From: Isoetes taiwanensis
Lineage: Eukaryota > Streptophyta > Lycopodiopsida > Isoetales > Isoetaceae
Assembly (NCBI GenBank): GCA_021234155.1
Contig: JAJEKV010000002.1
Span: 36,621,107 to 36,685,106 of the forward strand
Direction of reading: 5' to 3'
Length of the DNA: 64,000 nucleotides
Shown here: piece after piece, positions 10,670 to 20,916 of the stretch
Layout of the letters: each line of letters starts with the position of its first letter
How positions within the stretch are numbered: position 1 is the first letter of the stretch
Translations under genes and position numbers: made by a program
Notes under the pieces: generated by a model
What the model was told of the DNA's origin: nothing
Databases searched by the model: none
Seen by the model: the letters and a program-made list of their open reading frames with translations, nothing else

Positions 10670-12309
10670 TGTGACGTTCCAGCACAGTATACGGTCCCAG
10701 GACGTATACTGTACTGTCTCGTCACGCGTACACGCCACTCCAACTGACGTGTACGCCGACGTGTAGCCAGGTGAGTAGCCCTAGGGGGCAACTTGCTAGG
10801 TATGTGCATTTCTTATTAATGTGCACATGCACATTTATTAAGGTGCACACATTTCCATGTGGGCACATTTAGGTGCACACATTTCCATGTAGGCACATTT
10901 GGCCACCTAGCCATTAAAGGCAAGTGGGCCCATTTCCAATTATCCCACATGCCTAAAGGGATAATTGGAAACCCTAAGCCCCAACCCTTGCCTATTTAAG
11001 TAGAAGAACCCTAACTTGCCCATTTTCGTTCCTAGGGTTTTAGAGCTCTGTTTTGGCTGCTCTAGGAGTCAAAACCGCCTCCCAGACTCTGTCTGAGAGA
11101 ATGGCACCATTAGTTTCCCTTGATTCGAAAGCAGGTTCGTAGGGATGGTCTAACTCGAGTCGAGGAGCAACTCATGGATCGGGTATGTAGTCGATTTAAT
11201 GGTCTAAAACCGTTTTCCGGTCATTGTATCGAGGGTTTTAGCCTATTAAATCGCCTTTTAGCAGCTATCTAGATCTCTAGATGAGTAGATACCAGACTCT
11301 AACTAAAGAACCTAACTCTATGATATAGATTAGATCTATGTTCTTTAGTTCTTCTGTGATGTATATGGATGATGTATCTCTGTGAACTCCTTGTATTGGG
11401 AAGGGGGGTAGAGACTTCAAGCTTGGTAGTAGATGCTCCTAGATTAGCCTCTCTAGCACACCATAGATTCGGCCTGTGTACAAGAACCACACCGGTTGTG
11501 GGTGAAGGGGCCGACCGCTAAGAAGGAGGTTAGGTGTTCTCGACTCTTGAACGATCCCTCGGTGTGTAAGGCCTACCGGGATCATTGTGACTAGGTCTAA
11601 TGGCTTACCACCGAAAGTGTGGGTAAGGCATGGGCTCGACACCCGTGAAGTGGTGTTCATGACTTTCCAAAGGGTTCAAATCACCGGCAAAGGGTGGCCC
11701 TCTAGTCACCTTGAGTCAGCATGTAGATCTCGGAGGGAGTGATCCCTACCTGCCCCATCTGAACCGGGATGATGACCCCGTGAGTAGCCCTTTTGGCTAT
11801 GCATCCGGGCTGGCTCTGGCCAGTCCCCGACACTTTTCAGCCTACTCGCAAAGTGTGCACGGAGGGGCGGATGGAGTGGACAACCCTATGCCATGTTCTT
11901 ATGCCAGCCAAATCCATTGCCATGAATTGCATGCGCAATGAACTCGAGAGACCCAAGCCGTCGGTCATCCCTTTGAGTCCGAGCCTTGGGTAGGATTCCC
12001 TATGTGATGTCTTGATCTTTGTCTATGCAAATATGTGCTTTGATCTTTGTCTATGCAGATATGTGGAGGACCATCCTTCGTGATGGTCATATGATGTTGA
12101 TGTATGTACTACTGACATGTATGTTCACGCTTCTGCAGCTAGGTAGGCCCTGAGGGAGACAGGGTAAAGGACCCCTTCATTCTTCCCACTGGAACTCTTC
12201 AAGGTTGCAGTGATACGTGGAGGGCCCTATATTAGCATGGAGCTGGTATGGGGGATGAACTCCTGTTTGTATACGGTGAGTGCACCGTATATGAGTAGGG
12301 GACGTCACA
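10670..12309 (+). mobile_element. solo LTR, 1,640 bp, in a short intron of the RING-like gene
   Basis: Ends are TGTGACGTTCC and GGGGACGTCACA, an 8-base inverted terminal match. It is flanked by a perfect 5-base target duplication CTTCA (10665-10669 and 12310-12314). Without the LTR and one CTTCA the intron would be only 61 bases or fewer. Inside are an imperfect direct repeat (GTGCACACATTTCCATGT twice near 10840-10900) and a TATA-like TATTTAAG near 10990. No primer-binding site or coding sequence follows, so this is an LTR left after LTR-LTR recombination. The nearly identical LTR at 27812-29453 keeps its polypurine tract. Confidence 0.9.
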
Positions 12310-12342
12310 CTTCAGAGTTGCTGACCTTGAATTTTCTTGCAG

Positions 12343-12903
12343 CTGGAAAGGCCGAGATTACACATGCGGCCCGAAGAAACACCACATACCAAGTTGGGCA
12401 GGAAAAGAAAGCCTAGATGCATTAGACCTCCAATTCCAGCCCCACCAGTTCCTAGAAAGAATACAGCTAAGGGTTCAGTTTCTAGAAGGAAGCAAATTGG
12501 AAAGAATTCAAAGAAGGGTAGCTCAGCTGCAGGAACCGGCAAAGAGCACTTGGAACCGTCTAAGGATGTTAATAATGACGTACCTCCCCCGACAAACAAA
12601 GAGATGACTTCAGATACCGTAATTCCTTCAAGCAACACCGTGCTTTCAGACACCGAGTCTTGGAACTCCATTCAAGTACAAAATTTATGGTTTCAAAGTT
12701 CAGGTCAGAACACATTTCCCTGGTTTTCAAGCCAGAATGACGTGCTTGTTCCAATTGTGAACAAAGAAAGACCAGAAGATCCTTTGCCTGCTACACATGT
12801 TCCTGTGACACCAGTTGTAGCTAATAAATCTGACTCGGAGGATGACGACATAACTCTTGAGCAATACAGTAGCAAGAAGACTCAAGATCATTTGTTGACT
12901 TAA
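12343..12903 (+). pseudogene. last exon of the RING-like gene, left copy (frameshifted)
   Basis: Acceptor TTCTTGCAG at 12342. It codes for a basic, Pro/Ser-rich tail (KLGRKRKPRC, a likely nuclear localisation signal; SRRKQIGKNSKKGSS; then DSEDDDITLEQYSSKK). Near its start the left copy has one base more than the right copy (CATGCGGCCCGAAG against CATGCAGCAGAAG), which shifts the frame at two adjacent CAG triplets. The right copy (29487-30040) keeps an open frame through the splice. The frame is otherwise conserved, so the shift may be a sequence error. Confidence 0.55.
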
Positions 12904-14386
12904 GATCTTCAATGACTCTTAAGATGTTTTGGCATTACTTTAGAACAACATCTATCGAGGCTCTAACCAGGTCCCATAATTTGTGGATTCCATTTTCTAC
13001 TAAACTACAAATAGTTAAACCGGGGAATATCATCTAAAACCGTTGTAATGATTATTTGTTAGAAGTCTTTGGATCATAAGGTTGTATTATGATCATAAGG
13101 TTCCAAGAAGACAACACTTTATCCGTACTTTTTTGAAAATTGTATTATGTGTTTGATGCTAAATTAACAAAACTGTTTGCGAGAAATTGGGCTCCTAAAT
13201 TGCAAACAAATTCAACCATGTTGTCATCCACACTTTAGAACTTAGATTTTGGATCATAATAGCTCAATCATAATATTTCTACTCAAGAGTGTCCTCCTGT
13301 TTCTAGAATGTTCACACCTTTGGAGCCACCGTATACAAGAATGCTCAAATATGTGAACAAATATGTGAATGAATGAGAAAACTTTTAGGTAGTAGAACAA
13401 CTTCAAAAATTACTTTTACCAAATATTGACATGTGCAACAAGCTTTCCAAGAAATATTGACATGTGCAACAAACTTTCCAAGAAATAATATTAAGGTTTT
13501 AATTTGTAACAAACATTTGCAAATTGCATGTCATCAAAAACATACAAATGTGCTTATTATACATTTGCTTTCAATATAATATCAACCGAAGTAGCATATC
13601 GTGGTTGGTTAAATTTGGCAGCCCTTGCATTTTTTCAATCAATTTAAATAGTTGTGAAGTCAATCTTGATCCTTTTTATGTCTTTTGCATCAAATAATCA
13701 TAATTCCCCAAAATAAATTATACAAGATGTTCAATCACTAAATGTTCGTGTTGATAAGCTTAGAGCATATTATTAACCGCAATTATTTTCCAAAGTACCA
13801 TAGTATAGTGATATAGCAATTCAAAGGTTCTTCTACAAATGTCAAACATCAATGTTTTATCTTGAAAGATCCCTAAGCACAACACACAAGAGCTACCTTT
13901 GATGCAAATGTTGCTAATAATGCACCTTAAGAGTCCGCCAATCATTTGGAACATATTTGCAATCATCATCTATTAACCATGTCATGCCGCCACATTCATT
14001 TGCATATGGTGACGATAGAATTGTTGTAGAAAAGGTTCTAATATAGGAACACATACATAGATTGGTTACAAATTATGAATTTTGAATTAGAACATTAAAA
14101 TTTTCAACAAGTCTTTTCCAAACATCTCAAGGTAAAGTTTGAGTTGTCCCCATTGGTGAATTTAACAGATAGAATGGCCATTTGAGATAGAATTCAAAGC
14201 CAAGTTTACATTAGTGAGAGAATAATACATTCAACTCCAATAACAAAGCAAACTAACCTTATGATCCAAAGACTAATATCCCATGGTATGGGAGCTTCCT
14301 ATTGATAAGCACAAGAAATCTAAACAAATGCAAATGCCAACCTGGGATCTTTCATTCACAAACAGTTACTTGAATGAAAACAGATA
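12904..14386. other. non-coding stretch downstream of the RING-like gene, left copy
   Basis: AT-rich, with no supported gene. It is nearly identical to 30041-31531 except at many short sites where the right copy has CTG or CAG and the left copy has scrambled bases (see findings). Confidence 0.6.
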
Positions 14387-17300
14387 TTACTTGCAACACT
14401 TTTTGGCCACCATTTTCTCTTCACCAAACCTTCTCTTCTTCCTTTTCAAACCTTGAGCTGCTCTATGATTTCTGGAGTTTGCTTCCTTCCCACGACCACT
14501 TCTCTTATTCCTCATTCTTGCTTTTACTTTCCTCCTAACTGTAGCCAAGATTCGTTTCTGTCTTCTTACATTCTTTGTCACACTGGATCTAGCATTTGCC
14601 AATGTTTCAGAATCCGGTGGTGGCAAACAGTCCATTATATGTTCATGTGAATCCAATGGCAACATGTACACTGAATCCGCGCCTACAACAGCTTGCATTT
14701 CCACTTTTGCACAAATAACAAGATGGGAATAGCAACTTACATCGGGCATATGACTTAACAACTCATATCTATCTTCACCAATGAACTTATAATATTTACC
14801 TGTTACAATAACCTCTTTGGCATTGAACTTTGAACCCCAAGCATCCTTGAATGCATGATCTACCACATGTTTTGGTTCAGTGCACTTGACAATCCAGAAA
14901 TCTACGTTATCTTCATTGTTGGCCTCGGCATTGATAACAAAGTTGTCACCAACCTCTATTAATTCTGCCTTCCACTGATTATCACCTTCGTATTGGACAT
15001 CACTAACAGGACCATGTTCCTCCAAAATGTCAGGCTTCAACTCCGAATATGCATAACGTCCTAGCCTCTTCACATGCTTGCATTTGTTCCACAAACCCTT
15101 CCAACAACTACTACAAAAACAAGACAAATCCTTATAAGCTACCATGGTAGGCCTGTTTCGACAAATGGGCCTGATCGTGTGAATTTTCGTAGTCCCTTTC
15201 AATGTACTACAGTCATAACGTATCTTCCTGCAAACTTCATCAATCTGTATCAGCCAGAAATGCCTGTACACCATAAACTTGAAAAAGTTAATACATGAGC
15301 ATATCATATGTGATTGTTAATTCTATTGACTGATTGGACTTTTATGCTTACCGGATAATTTTATCTTCTTTCAAGCTCCTCTTGACTGTGAAGTACCATA
15401 TCAAGAACCTTACTGCATCCTCTGCATTCTGCAGGGGTATCCCATCCCTTTTTAGCATCTCACTTGTGAGAATCCTTTTTATTACAGCCCCAGCACCATC
15501 ATGCTCACCCTTCCCATGTGATGATGCAAAAAAATTCCATTCAAGTAGGATTCCATTCCTCTCAAAAAACCTTCCTAAATGATAGAATGCCCTGGAAGAC
15601 TTGAACTGTGCTGCACACCCATCAGACCAAAAAACATGTTTGAAATATGATATACCTCGTGATGACAAATAGTCTGCATGCTTCTGCAGGCAATACTGCA
15701 CGAATGGACTATCATGTTCCCGATCGTCAGACATATAAAAATGAGTCTCTTTCACTAACTTACGTTCACCAATTGTAATGTTTGGAACTTCCCCGTTCTT
15801 TGCGTGCCTGTAAGATATGTGAACCAGTATAGAACATTGATCGTTTCTCCAATGCAGCGTTTGAATTTCCTGCTGAATCTTAAAGCTATAATTCTCTGCA
15901 AAGTCAATGACGGAGACAACAACATCTTCTAGAAATGTTTGTAAACACTCCCTGAACTGATCAGCTTGCCATCTTGCCACATAATTATGAGGAATGAACT
16001 GCTTTATTACAGCATCTGCATGCTCCATAAATTTGTGCTGAAGTGTTCTTATATACCAACTTCATGACATCTTTAGTCTTCTCAGTTGCTTTCCACCAAC
16101 ATTCGTCACGTAAGTATCTTTCACCTGCAGCAACAAGAACAATATTTGAATGTCAAGTTCAAATAAATAAATGTCTAGTTAGTTGAATAATAGTTGAATG
16201 TCTAGTTATAAATGAAAAGAACCTCCATTTGCATGCAACAACATATTTAGTAAGTACGAGGAGCATATAAAAGGATGCCAAGAAACTAAAAGACATAATT
16301 AAAACATACCTTTTCAAAATTCTTCCACTCCACCCTATTTAGTTTACTTTTTTCCTTTGGACACTTGAGGAACGATTTCAGCCCACAATTTGTGCAATTC
16401 ATTTGCAAACACTTTGACTTATGCCAAGGTGTGGCGTCATCTTTTGGACACACCAAGGACCTCCACATCTCACTCACACTGTTGAAAGTGTGCATGTGTG
16501 CCTCACATTTTTTCCCAGGTCCACAAACAAGGCATTTACATCTACAATTGGGCCCGTGGAATTCTCTTCTCATCTTATTGATTGCTTGCCTTACAAACTC
16601 AACACGCATGTGATAGATGCAACAGCATGTCTCCCTCTCCTTAAGTCTCCTCACAAATTTTGGCTTCAAGGCCTCAAAGAGCCTCAATCCAATTTTGATG
16701 TTTGGATATTGACGTTTGAACCGTTTGTAAAACATGACCTGCATTAATAATTTCAAACAAGTTTTAATGTGTATACACAATTTTAAACATAGTAAATTGA
16801 ATGTACATACCTGTGATTCTTCTAGAAAGTGGATTGCATGTAAATTGTGCGGTTTTGCTATCTTTTCGCCATTCATATGTCTTCTTAACTTAATAACCTG
16901 TCGCTTATTGGGAGAAACCCTCGTCTCGGAAACCCAAAAGTTGTAGACCTCTTCACGCTCCTTATTAGATAGACGATCAGATCTTGCTTTCCTCTTAAAC
17001 ATTGACCATGGACCTCCAAAATCAGCAATCTGTCTCTTATCAAGAGCAGAATAGATAGCCTTCCTCTGCAAGTTGAGTACTTTTGCCACAGCAGTACGAT
17101 TGCTACAAGAACTTACAGCCATCATCATAGTGGATGATCTTGCCTGGTTTTTGTCTCTACTTCTAGCAAATTTGTTAGTGGCAAGAGTATTCTTTACATT
17201 GTCTACAACATGTTTGTAGACATTCAAAGCTTTATATCCAATCATTTTAAATTCTGGAAGTTGTTCTGCTACTCTAGAAATCACCTCTGTTCTATCTTCA

Positions 17301-17861
17301 GCATGTAAATCTCTACATACCTTGTGGATGAAGTCCAATATTTGTTTGCTCATACGTTGCTTTTTCCTTGTACTACGCCTCTTAATGCACTTGTCTATCT
17401 TCAAGGCCAATTTCTCCCTCTTTCTCTTCCTAATCCTCTGCAATCTTCTTTTTTCTGTCATGTTCATGTGTGGGAGATACACATGAACATGTCTTATTGC
17501 AAGTAGCTTTACAAGGTGAAGATTCATGTTGCATCTGAGATGATTGAGATGAGTAGGGATCTACATCTCCTTGGTTTTCCAAATGAATTGGGATTTCTTC
17601 TTGCACATCCAAGCTTGGCATATGAATTTCCAAATTGTATCCAAGTGCAGCAGCCAAGGGTTCTGGATCTTGCCCAGCAAATTTAGCTTGAAATTCTGCT
17701 GCATATCGTTCAACGAGATCCATTGCATGCCTTCCAAAATTTTGAGACTGCAATAGCAAGAAGTGTATTTCTTTTTTTTCAAAATTGGTTTCTAGCAGCA
17801 AAAGGCCGCCAAAAATCGGTAGATCCATTTGTTGTAGCCGGATCGATGACTTGGATAACAA
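14387..17861 (-). pseudogene. multi-exon DDE-type transposase, left copy
   Basis: Minus-strand exons: a first frame 17861-17430 (ERYAAEFQAKF, acidic, Cys cluster CKATCNKTCSC), then 17527-16811, 16738-16311, 16124-15352 and 15263-14387. Introns at 16739-16810, 16125-16310 and 15264-15351 have GT-AG ends; the first and last keep frame. A basic region (KRRLQRIRKRKREK) leads to LFEALKPKFVRRL and a Cys/His cluster (CCCIYHMRVEF, CRCKCLVCG, CTNCGLKSF). The core has WSDGCAAQFKSS and HGKGEHDGAGAVIKR, which look like two acidic residues of an RNase H-fold transposase. The C-terminal region (FWIVKCTEPKHVV, VTGKYYKF) and a basic tail follow. The style recalls Sola-like or related superfamilies, not proven. 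The first two frames overlap in different phases, and the 16124 exon begins out of frame with its long frame; both copies share this. Confidence 0.6.
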
Positions 17862-17969
17862 AGCTTTGCCCCCTCCAACGGAATTACGCGGGCTTAGAAG
17901 CCCTCCACAAAAACTACGCGGGCTCTAACGAACCCTTATTGATGACGGGCAAAAAACGCTATAAACTAA

Positions 17970-19510
17970 CTAGTAATAGTGCCCAACGTTGTTGGGCTAA
18001 CATTTGGAACCTGACAAATGTCATGTGTATTGTACTTAGTTGCATTTCTTTTGTAACATTTCCTAGCAAGACATTCTAGAGATTACTCCATACTTCTAAA
18101 AGGTCATCATTCCATTGTTGAATGTGAGATTACATTGACACTCTAGATATTATCCTATACTTCTAAAAGGTCATCATCCCATAACTTAAGTTGGCGAATG
18201 TGAGACTACATCATGAAACTCTAGATATTATCCCATGCTTCTAAAAGGTCATCATCCAATAATCCCATACCTATAATCCCATGACTTAAGTCGGCGAGTG
18301 TGAGACAACATCAAATGTGCATAGCATACAATTGTTTATGTTTATGTTTCATATGTCTATGGATATGCCAAGAAGCCCTTATAGATACATCTGTTTATTC
18401 ATAACTACGCATTCGATATCTCTTTAACATGATCATTATGTGCATATCCATGTTGCTATGTGAGATTGCGAGTAGGTTGTTTTTTTTTCGCTTTTTACAG
18501 TGCCAAGAAGATTGGAATTCAAATGGAACCAAATAAGAATTTAAAACTCAAATCACATTCTATTAGAAGCTACCAATAGGGCATGCCTTCTGCATATTAT
18601 TATATATGTTGCTGGTGTTGAAGTAGCAGAAGAAGATTGGGATTCAAATGGACCCAAATAAGAATTTAAAACTCAAATCACATTCAAGTAGAAGCTGCTA
18701 ATAGGACATGCCTTCTGCATATTATACATGCTGTAGATGTTAAAGTAGGTCATAAACGTTCTTGGGTGCCACAGTGTGCAAGCTACTGAACAAAGTTCTA
18801 AATCTGGAGGTTGATAAGACAAATTTGAAGGTAGATAGGACAACTTTTCATATTAGCTTTGTAGCTTTATTTTGAATATCACAATTCAAAGAATAAAACT
18901 AATCTTCCAAACCCGGACATCCTCATATCCCATCCAAATTAAATAATGCACATGTTGCCATTTTGCAAAACTCGATGGATGAAGCCTTGATATGGAGCTT
19001 GTAACTTGCGGGAGCCATTCCATCTTCTTCATCAACCATGATTTTTTTTAGTGTTTAGGTTCTGCAACTATGCTTTATGCAATCTTAAAAGTTGTCTTGA
19101 AGACTTGGTGAAAGGATTGCACCGCGCACAAAAAGAGAATTTCCGCAGCCTTGATTTTCGAAAGAAAGCAAACTTTGTACCGCCGACACAACTGTAAACC
19201 GGTTAAACGAAACCGCTTTATTTTGACGCAGGAACAAAGTACCATTTATTCATGGCAAAGTTGAAGATGCAAGCAAGCTTCCCTTGTGAGCCGATGCTTG
19301 CTCATAATCGACTTCTGATCCAGTGAGATTCCCTGAAATAAAAGACGGACCTACATAAATCGAGCTGATAGTGGTGATTACGTGGATCGACCAAAGAAAA
19401 GCGAAGATCTAGCGTAGATGGAGGCGTGATTGGATGCACCAATGTTCGACATGGCTGGAAAGATTTACCAACTGGGAATAAGTATATGGGTGGGAAAAAA
19501 ATGACAAACA
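17970..19510 (-). mobile_element. Helitron 3' terminus and adjoining body, left copy
   Basis: Read on the minus strand the end is a hairpin GCCCAAC-AAC-GTTGGGC (17981-17997), then seven bases and CTAG (17970-17973) followed by host T. This is the plant Helitron 3' signature. The element therefore extends to higher coordinates. Its 5' TC end was not located and no Rep/helicase frame is present, so it is non-autonomous or a fragment. The body holds two short tandem repeats: about 90 bp three times (18065-18300, with CTTCTAAAAGGTCATCAT) and about 120 bp twice (18500-18720, with TTTAAAACTCAAATCACATT). Confidence 0.6.
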
Positions 19511-19530
19511 GAATGAGCCAGGTAAGGTGG

Positions 19531-20112
19531 TATCACAGCTCGCGCCTGGTTCAATAACTAAACTTTAGTTTTGCGACGAGGCGCAGGCTGTGAGACATTG
19601 ATCTAAAACAACTTGAAATGGTTCAATAACTAAACTTTAGTTTTGCGAAATGGTTCAATAACTAAACTTCAGTTTTGCGACGAGGCGCAGGCTGTGAGAC
19701 AATAACTAAACTTTAGTTTTGCGACGAGGCGCAGGCTGTGAGACATTGATCTAAAACAACTTGAAATGGTTCAATAACTAAACTTTAGTTTTGCGACGAG
19801 GCGCAGGCTGTGAGACATTGATCTAAAACAACTTGAAATGGTTCAATAACTAAACTTTAGTTTTGTGCTGTGAGACATTGATCTAAAACAACTTGAAATG
19901 GTTCAATAACTAAACTTTAGTTGGTTCAATAACTAAACTTTAGTTTTGCGCTGTGAGACATTGATCTAAAACAACTTGAAATGGTTCAATAACTAAACTT
20001 TAGTTTTGCGACGGGGCGCAGGCTGTGAGACATTGATCTAAAACAACTTGAAAAGTTATAAACGGGCGCAGGCTGTGAGACATTGATCTAAAACAACTTG
20101 AAAAGTTATAAA
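19531..20112. repeat. tandem foldback repeat, ~72 bp unit
   Basis: About eight full or shortened units. The unit contains GGTTCAATAACTAAAC, then TTTAGTTTTGCGACGAGG, then CGCAGGCTGTGAGACATTG. The core ACTAAA-C-TTTAGT is itself a palindrome, and outer arms (TCACAGCTCGCGCC and GGCGCAGGCTGTGA) pair with each other, so each module can fold as a long hairpin. Some units lack the GCGACGAGGCGCAGG part. Confidence 0.85.
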
Positions 20113-20632
20113 ATTTAAAAAAGTAGCTTGGTGATTCGAATCTTAGATAATATTAATGGCTAAGCCTTAGATTTAGAACCAAGGCCCTTAAGCTAGATAG
20201 AGACAGCATCTCGATAGACACCAGGACTCCGATCGACATGATGCGCACAAACGTAACCGCCGACTTTCTCGACAAGGCGAAAAACACCCGTGAGGCCAAG
20301 GAGGCCGAAGGAAACAAGAAGAGGAGAGGACAGAACGAGAGCGGGAGGCCAAGGCTCAAAAAGCAGCAGAGCAGAAGCTGGTCCAACATTTTGAAGACTC
20401 AACAGCCTGCGCTGTTCATGCGAAGCGAGTAACCCTCATGAGGGAAGGCATGTAATTAGCTAGTTTAATTAAGGGAGATCCCCAGTAGATATGTTGTAAA
20501 TAATCAATAATTTTGTTAATACATGATAATTTTGAGTAGTTTATGTGTCAAATCTTGCTTAATTAGGACGAGTTAGCAAGTAGTAGTTTTTATTTTAGTA
20601 AAATAGGATACTCTCAGACCAAAAAGTGTGAT

Positions 20633-20916
20633 GTCTCACAGCTCGCGCCTTGTCAAGAAACTAAAGTTTAGTTTTTGAACGAGGCGCAACCTGTGAGACC
20701 TTCATACCTAGACCATGTCCAAACTAGACCAAAACACCTCCAAATTGACCAAGTAAGGGGTCCATTCTGCCTAACTCGATGAGACTAGCATGATTTGACC
20801 CTTAGATCACCCAAATTGGACACATTTAACCCAATTTACAGCCAATGTCTCACAAAATCGGCGCTGGTCAAAGAACTAAACTTTAGTTTTTGAGCAGGGC
20901 GCAACCTGTTGGAGAC
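20633..20916. repeat. two dispersed copies of the same foldback module
   Basis: 20633-20700 and 20847-20916 each have GTCTCACA at the left, a central ACTAAA...TTTAGT palindrome and GGCGCAACCTGT near the right. They are more diverged than the tandem units, so they may be the older source form. The sequence between them is otherwise non-coding. Confidence 0.75.

Larger units (their letters stand above)
10670..19510. repeat. left copy of an ~8.8 kb duplicated segment
   Basis: Matches 27812-38837 from the first base of the LTR to the shared ...ATGACAAACA, after removal of the 2,057 bp insertion and one 139 bp repeat in the right copy (8,841 against about 8,830 bases). To the right of 19510 the left copy enters a tandem foldback repeat, while the right copy continues into unrelated sequence. 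Confidence 0.92.

Noticed and set aside
17440-17460. A AAA AAG slippery heptamer as a -1 frameshift site in the transposase
   Set aside because: The heptamer is in the right phase for -1 shifting, but the following long frame is +1 (-2), not -1.
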